NCBI GenBank assembly: GCA_035552395.1
Contig: DASZLL010000138.1
Coordinates: forward strand, 1-9,224
DNA from: Bog-473 sp035552395
Lineage (GTDB): Bacteria > Actinomycetota > Acidimicrobiia > Acidimicrobiales > RAAP-2
DNA length: 9,224 nt
Reading direction: 5' to 3'
Numbering within the stretch: the stretch's first letter is position 1; every line of letters begins with the position of its first letter. Below, piece after piece: positions 6,452-9,224 of this stretch. The translations under genes and the position numbers were made by a program. A model generated the notes under the pieces. It was given only the letters and a program-made list of their open reading frames with translations, was not told the DNA's origin and searched no databases.

Positions 6452-7021
6452 TCAGCAGCTTGGTTGCAACACCACTGCCTTGAACATCGCGCCCCACTCG
6501 TAGGCGAACTGCACCAGCCACTGCCCAACGTTCCCAGGCGAGTACGCGACCTCGAGAACCTGCCCCGGGTAACAGCGTCCGATGCGCAACCGGGCCCGGC
6601 TGGCCTGCGTTGTCGGCACGACGACGAGGACGCGCTGCCAATGGTGTTGTTTCGCCAACGCCTCGATCGAGCGCGCTTCGCCCTGCGTCGTCTGCGGGTT
6701 GGCCTTGAAACACTGCACCTGCACGTGAGGCAGGTTGACCGCCAGGTACGCCTGGTAGGGCGGACAGCTCTGCCAGTTCTGTAGCGACAGGATGAGATTG
6801 GGGGCGTAGCCCTGCTTCGCCAGCGCGACGCCCTTGTCGAAGGCGGGCACACCGTGCCCCCCGAGCACGACGATCGCGTCGGAATGCTCAGGTGCGTTGA
6901 GATCGGGGTACACGAAGAGCACCGTCGTCATGATGCCGAAGACCACGACGACGACGACCACCACCGCGGCCACGATGCGCACCCGCGTTGACTTGAGGAA
7001 TCGCATAGTGGGAAAGGACAT
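6452..7021 (-). CDS. Membrane-anchored DUF218 (YdcF/SanA/ElyC-like) protein
   Basis: Protein of 189 residues with one N-terminal membrane anchor (about 15-37, with eight consecutive valines) and an extracytoplasmic DUF218 domain. Family marks: 'DAIVVLGGHG' (48-57), a following 'DKGVALAKQGYAPNLILSL' segment (62-80), 'TTQGEARSIEAL' (111-122) with the conserved E115, and 'VVPTTQASRARL' (134-145). In the last motif the family's usual His (T-x-x-x-H-x-x-R-A) appears as Q139. C85, C104, C150 and C189 all lie outside the membrane and could form disulfides. Homologues ElyC and SanA act in envelope integrity or undecaprenyl-phosphate carrier use; the biochemical role is unsettled. ATG 7021 and ATG 7006 are both possible starts; neither has a good SD, and I use the longer. 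It precedes the GT-C-like gene on the same strand, consistent with an envelope-glycan function. Confidence 0.82.
   Translation of the reverse strand: MSFPTMRFLKSTRVRIVAAVVVVVVVVFGIMTTVLFVYPDLNAPEHSDAIVVLGGHGVPAFDKGVALAKQGYAPNLILSLQNWQSCPPYQAYLAVNLPHVQVQCFKANPQTTQGEARSIEALAKQHHWQRVLVVVPTTQASRARLRIGRCYPGQVLEVAYSPGNVGQWLVQFAYEWGAMFKAVVLQPSC
6941..6965. repeat. Short GAC/CAC trinucleotide tract inside the membrane anchor
   Basis: A run of GAC and CAC triplets on the plus strand reads as GTC and GTG valine codons on the coding minus strand, giving a poly-Val stretch in the DUF218 protein's transmembrane helix. Such a tract could gain or lose triplets by slippage without shifting the frame, changing only helix length. 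Confidence 0.5.
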
Positions 7022-7034
7022 TGTGGCAGCCCGT

Positions 7035-7071
7035 CACCGGCGCGCGGGTTCAACTGAACCCGCTACCGGTG
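7035..7071 (-). terminator. Hairpin after the acyl-CoA dehydrogenase gene, no T-tract
   Basis: GCGGGTTCA (7044-7052) pairs perfectly with TGAACCCGC (7055-7063). After a small internal loop (CGC opposite TA) the outer stem CACCGG (7035-7040) pairs with CCGGTG (7066-7071), for 15 base pairs in all. On the minus strand the hairpin begins eight bases after the dehydrogenase stop and ends 13 bases before the DUF218 ATG. It lacks a U-tract, as do many actinobacterial stem-loop terminators. It could equally act as a processing site or a 5' element of the DUF218 mRNA. Confidence 0.55.
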
Positions 7072-7078
7072 GGTCCGA

Positions 7079-9224
7079 TTAGCGGATCAGCGGGTCCCGG
7101 GGCAGCCCGAGGATGCGCTCGGCGATCTGGTTCCGGGTGATCTCGGAGGTACCGCCCGCGATCGACATGGCCCGCGTCGCAAGCTGGGTGAAGCCCGCCA
7201 ACGCGTCCTCGCCATCGAGGAAGGCAGTCGGCGCTCCGACCAGGTCGGCCTGGAGCCGCGCCCGGTCGTGGCCGTGCTCGGCCAACACCAGCTTCGTGAC
7301 GTTCCCTTCGGGCCCGGGTCCCGCACCGACCACGGCCCGCTGGGCCCGCCGCAAGTTGAGCGCCTTGAGCGCGTGTTCCTTGGCCAAGATGGCCCCGATG
7401 CGGGCGGATGCGCCGGGTACCCGCTCGCCGCCGCGCTTGCGCAACGCCAGCAGGTCCATGGGGAGGAAGAGTCCACCGGTGCCGCCTCCGATCGACACGC
7501 GCTCGTTGCCCAGGGTGGAACGGGCCACCGTCCAGCCATCGTTCGGCGTACCGACCACGTCGTCATCGGGCACGAACACGTCGTTGAAAAAGACCTCGTT
7601 GAAGTCCGAATTTCCGGTGATCTGACGGAGCGGCCGCACCTCGACGCCCGGCGCGTGCATGTCGATCACCATCGCGGTGATCCCCGCGTGCTTCGCGGCG
7701 TCGGGGTCGGTCCGCACGGTGGCCAGGCCGAGGTGGCAGTACTGGGCGCCGCTGGTCCACACCTTTTGGCCGTTGACCGTCCAGCCGCCTTCGACCCGGG
7801 TGCCCCGCGTCTTGACGGCGGCGGCGTCCGAACCGGCATCGGGCTCGCTGAAGAGCTGGCACCACACGTACTCGCCCATCAGCGTCTTGGCCACCCAGCG
7901 CTCCACTTGGTCCGGCGTGGCGTACTGGTTGACCGTCATGATGTTCCAGCCGGTGATGCCAAGCCCCGGCACCTTCACCCCGGCCGCGCGCAGCTCTTCG
8001 TCGATGACGATCTGTTCCACGGCGCCGGCGGCTCGACCCCAGGGCTCGGGCCAGTGCGGGACGAGCAGACCGGTGTCCATGAGCGCCTTGCGCTGCTCGG
8101 CGCGCGGGAGCGCACCGATACGCGCGGCGTCGGCGCGGATGTCGGCTCGGATCGCCTCGGCCTCGGGCGGCAGGTCCAGCGTGACCTCGCGTGTGGTCCC
8201 GCGCTCGGCCTGGGCCGTCACGTCCTCGGCGTCGGCGGGCGTGCCCAGCACTGCGTTGAGGGAGAGCGCCCGGCGCAAGAACAGATGGGCGTCGTGCTCC
8301 CACGTGAAACCGATACCGCCATGAACCTGGATGTTCATCTGCGCGTTGTGCACGGCCGGCGCGAAGGCCAGATGGGCCGCCATGGCGGCGGCAAGGTCGA
8401 ACTCGTCCAACGTGTCGGCGGCGGCACGCGCCGCGTCCCAGACCGTCGCAGTGGCGAGCTCGGCCGCGACGAGCATGTCGGCGCAGTGGTGCTTGACCGC
8501 CTGGAAGGTCCCGATGGTGCGGCCGAACTGCACGCGCTCCTGTGCGTACGCCACGGCCGCGTCGGTGCAGGCCGCCAGCACGCCGGCCGCCTCGGCTGCG
8601 CCGAGCGTGCGGGCCAGGGCGTGGGCGGAGCGGGCGGCGCCGCTGAGCACGTCGGCCGCCGCGACCGGCGCCGAAGAGACCGTGACCGTGGCCGAGCGGC
8701 GCGAGGGGTCGATGTCCTTGGTCCCCCCGAGCGTGAGACCGTCGGCGTCACGAGGCACCACGACGACGTCGTCGCCCGCCCGCAGGAGCAGGAGATCGGC
8801 GGCCTGCCCGCCGAGGAGGATCCCTCCGTCGCCATCGAGCCGTGTCCCGTCGAGCGCCAGCGAACCGCCCAGGCCGACTGCGGCGGTGCGGGTGCCGTCG
8901 GCCAGGCCCGGCAGGTACCGCGCCTGCTGCTCGGAGGTGCCACAGCGGGCGATGACGGCGGAGGCGAGCACGGTGGGCAAGAACGGCCCGGGCGCCACCT
9001 GCCGGCCAAGCTCGTCGAGGATGACGACGAGGTCGTTGAGCGAGGCGCCCCCTCCCCCGTGCTCCTCGGGCAGGTGCACACCGAGCCAACCGAGGTCCGC
9101 CATCTCGGGCCAGAACGTTGGACGAGGCTCAACGCCCACCTCGAGGAGCGCCCGGTTGGCCCCCAGCGCATCGTGGGCGGTGAGCAGCCCCCGCACCGTG
9201 GCTCCCAGCTCCTGGTGCTCGTCC
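7079..9224 (-). CDS. Fused two-domain acyl-CoA dehydrogenase (FadE34-like), 5' end beyond window
   Basis: FAD-dependent enzyme introducing the alpha-beta double bond into acyl-CoA thioesters. The frame stays open to the right edge: before the valine GTG at 9196 it reads D-E-H-Q-E-L-G-A-T, a typical dehydrogenase N-terminus, so only the first few residues are missing (714 visible). Two dehydrogenase domains are joined. The first (about 9224-8200) has 'RVQFGRTIGTFQAVKH' and 'QVHGGIGFTWEHDAH', typical of the non-catalytic partner chain. The second (about 8180-7079) has 'FSEPDAGSD', 'GQKVWTSGA', 'LGNERVSIGGGTGG' and a C-terminal 'GGTSEITRNQIAERILGLPR'. The Glu of 'GNER' (codon 7504-7502) aligns with the catalytic base of isovaleryl- and long-chain acyl-CoA dehydrogenases. 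The layout matches mycobacterial FadE34 (about 711 residues), a fused form of the two-chain ChsE enzymes acting on steroid side chains. Steroid, bile-acid or branched acyl-CoA use is inference. No other beta-oxidation gene is visible here. Confidence 0.92.
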   Translation of the reverse strand, partial: DEHQELGATVRGLLTAHDALGANRALLEVGVEPRPTFWPEMADLGWLGVHLPEEHGGGGASLNDLVVILDELGRQVAPGPFLPTVLASAVIARCGTSEQQARYLPGLADGTRTAAVGLGGSLALDGTRLDGDGGILLGGQAADLLLLRAGDDVVVVPRDADGLTLGGTKDIDPSRRSATVTVSSAPVAAADVLSGAARSAHALARTLGAAEAAGVLAACTDAAVAYAQERVQFGRTIGTFQAVKHHCADMLVAAELATATVWDAARAAADTLDEFDLAAAMAAHLAFAPAVHNAQMNIQVHGGIGFTWEHDAHLFLRRALSLNAVLGTPADAEDVTAQAERGTTREVTLDLPPEAEAIRADIRADAARIGALPRAEQRKALMDTGLLVPHWPEPWGRAAGAVEQIVIDEELRAAGVKVPGLGITGWNIMTVNQYATPDQVERWVAKTLMGEYVWCQLFSEPDAGSDAAAVKTRGTRVEGGWTVNGQKVWTSGAQYCHLGLATVRTDPDAAKHAGITAMVIDMHAPGVEVRPLRQITGNSDFNEVFFNDVFVPDDDVVGTPNDGWTVARSTLGNERVSIGGGTGGLFLPMDLLALRKRGGERVPGASARIGAILAKEHALKALNLRRAQRAVVGAGPGPEGNVTKLVLAEHGHDRARLQADLVGAPTAFLDGEDALAGFTQLATRAMSIAGGTSEITRNQIAERILGLPRDPLIR

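Noticed and set aside
6316..6852. Upstream extension of the membrane protein's frame to a start at 6852
   Set aside because: The extra 179 residues overlap the DUF218 gene, are Arg/Ser/Thr-rich with no domain, and are made unnecessary by the strong SD before GTG 6315.
9194..9196. GTG at 9196 as the start of the acyl-CoA dehydrogenase
   Set aside because: The frame continues upstream to the window edge with typical dehydrogenase N-terminal sequence (D-E-H-Q-E-L), so this is an internal valine codon and the gene is cut by the edge.

Overview
The window is high-GC, densely coded bacterial DNA with frequent GTG starts and very short intergenic gaps. The protein families (a TIGR03704-like PrmC paralogue, an MsnO8-like luciferase-family oxidoreductase and a fused two-domain FadE-type acyl-CoA dehydrogenase) point to Actinomycetota. 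Acidimicrobiia or a mycobacterium-like relative is my guess; no rRNA or other marker gene is present to settle it. I see no tRNA, rRNA, CRISPR array, insertion sequence or phage gene, and no gene-free stretch longer than 140 bases.

Left block (1-4771): a MarR-type regulator on the minus strand, cut by the left window edge, is divergent from a four-gene plus-strand run. That run is a 14-TM-type DHA2 drug/H+ antiporter, a divergent PrmC/HemK-like methyltransferase, a dienelactone-hydrolase-family alpha/beta hydrolase and a luciferase-like flavin monooxygenase. The gaps are 23, 63 and 30 bases, so one transcript is likely. The region between the regulator and the transporter holds two candidate promoters pointing in opposite directions whose -35 boxes overlap. 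Both would give leaderless or near-leaderless mRNAs. The simplest reading is a small-molecule-responsive efflux and modification operon controlled by its divergent MarR repressor.

Right block (4804-9224), all on the minus strand and convergent with the left block: reading in the direction of transcription, a fused acyl-CoA dehydrogenase (5' end beyond the right edge), a strong hairpin, a membrane-anchored DUF218/YdcF-family protein, and a polytopic membrane protein resembling GT-C glycosyltransferases. The last two look like envelope or polysaccharide functions. The dehydrogenase belongs to lipid or steroid side-chain beta-oxidation and is probably separated from them by the hairpin.

The most unusual gene is the methyltransferase at 2099-2860. 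It keeps the SAM-binding core of the PrmC family but has lost the Asn of the NPPY/NAPY motif and two other family signatures. No clearly new multi-gene system is evident; the candidates worth checking are this methyltransferase, the overlapping divergent promoters, and the DUF218-glycosyltransferase pair.
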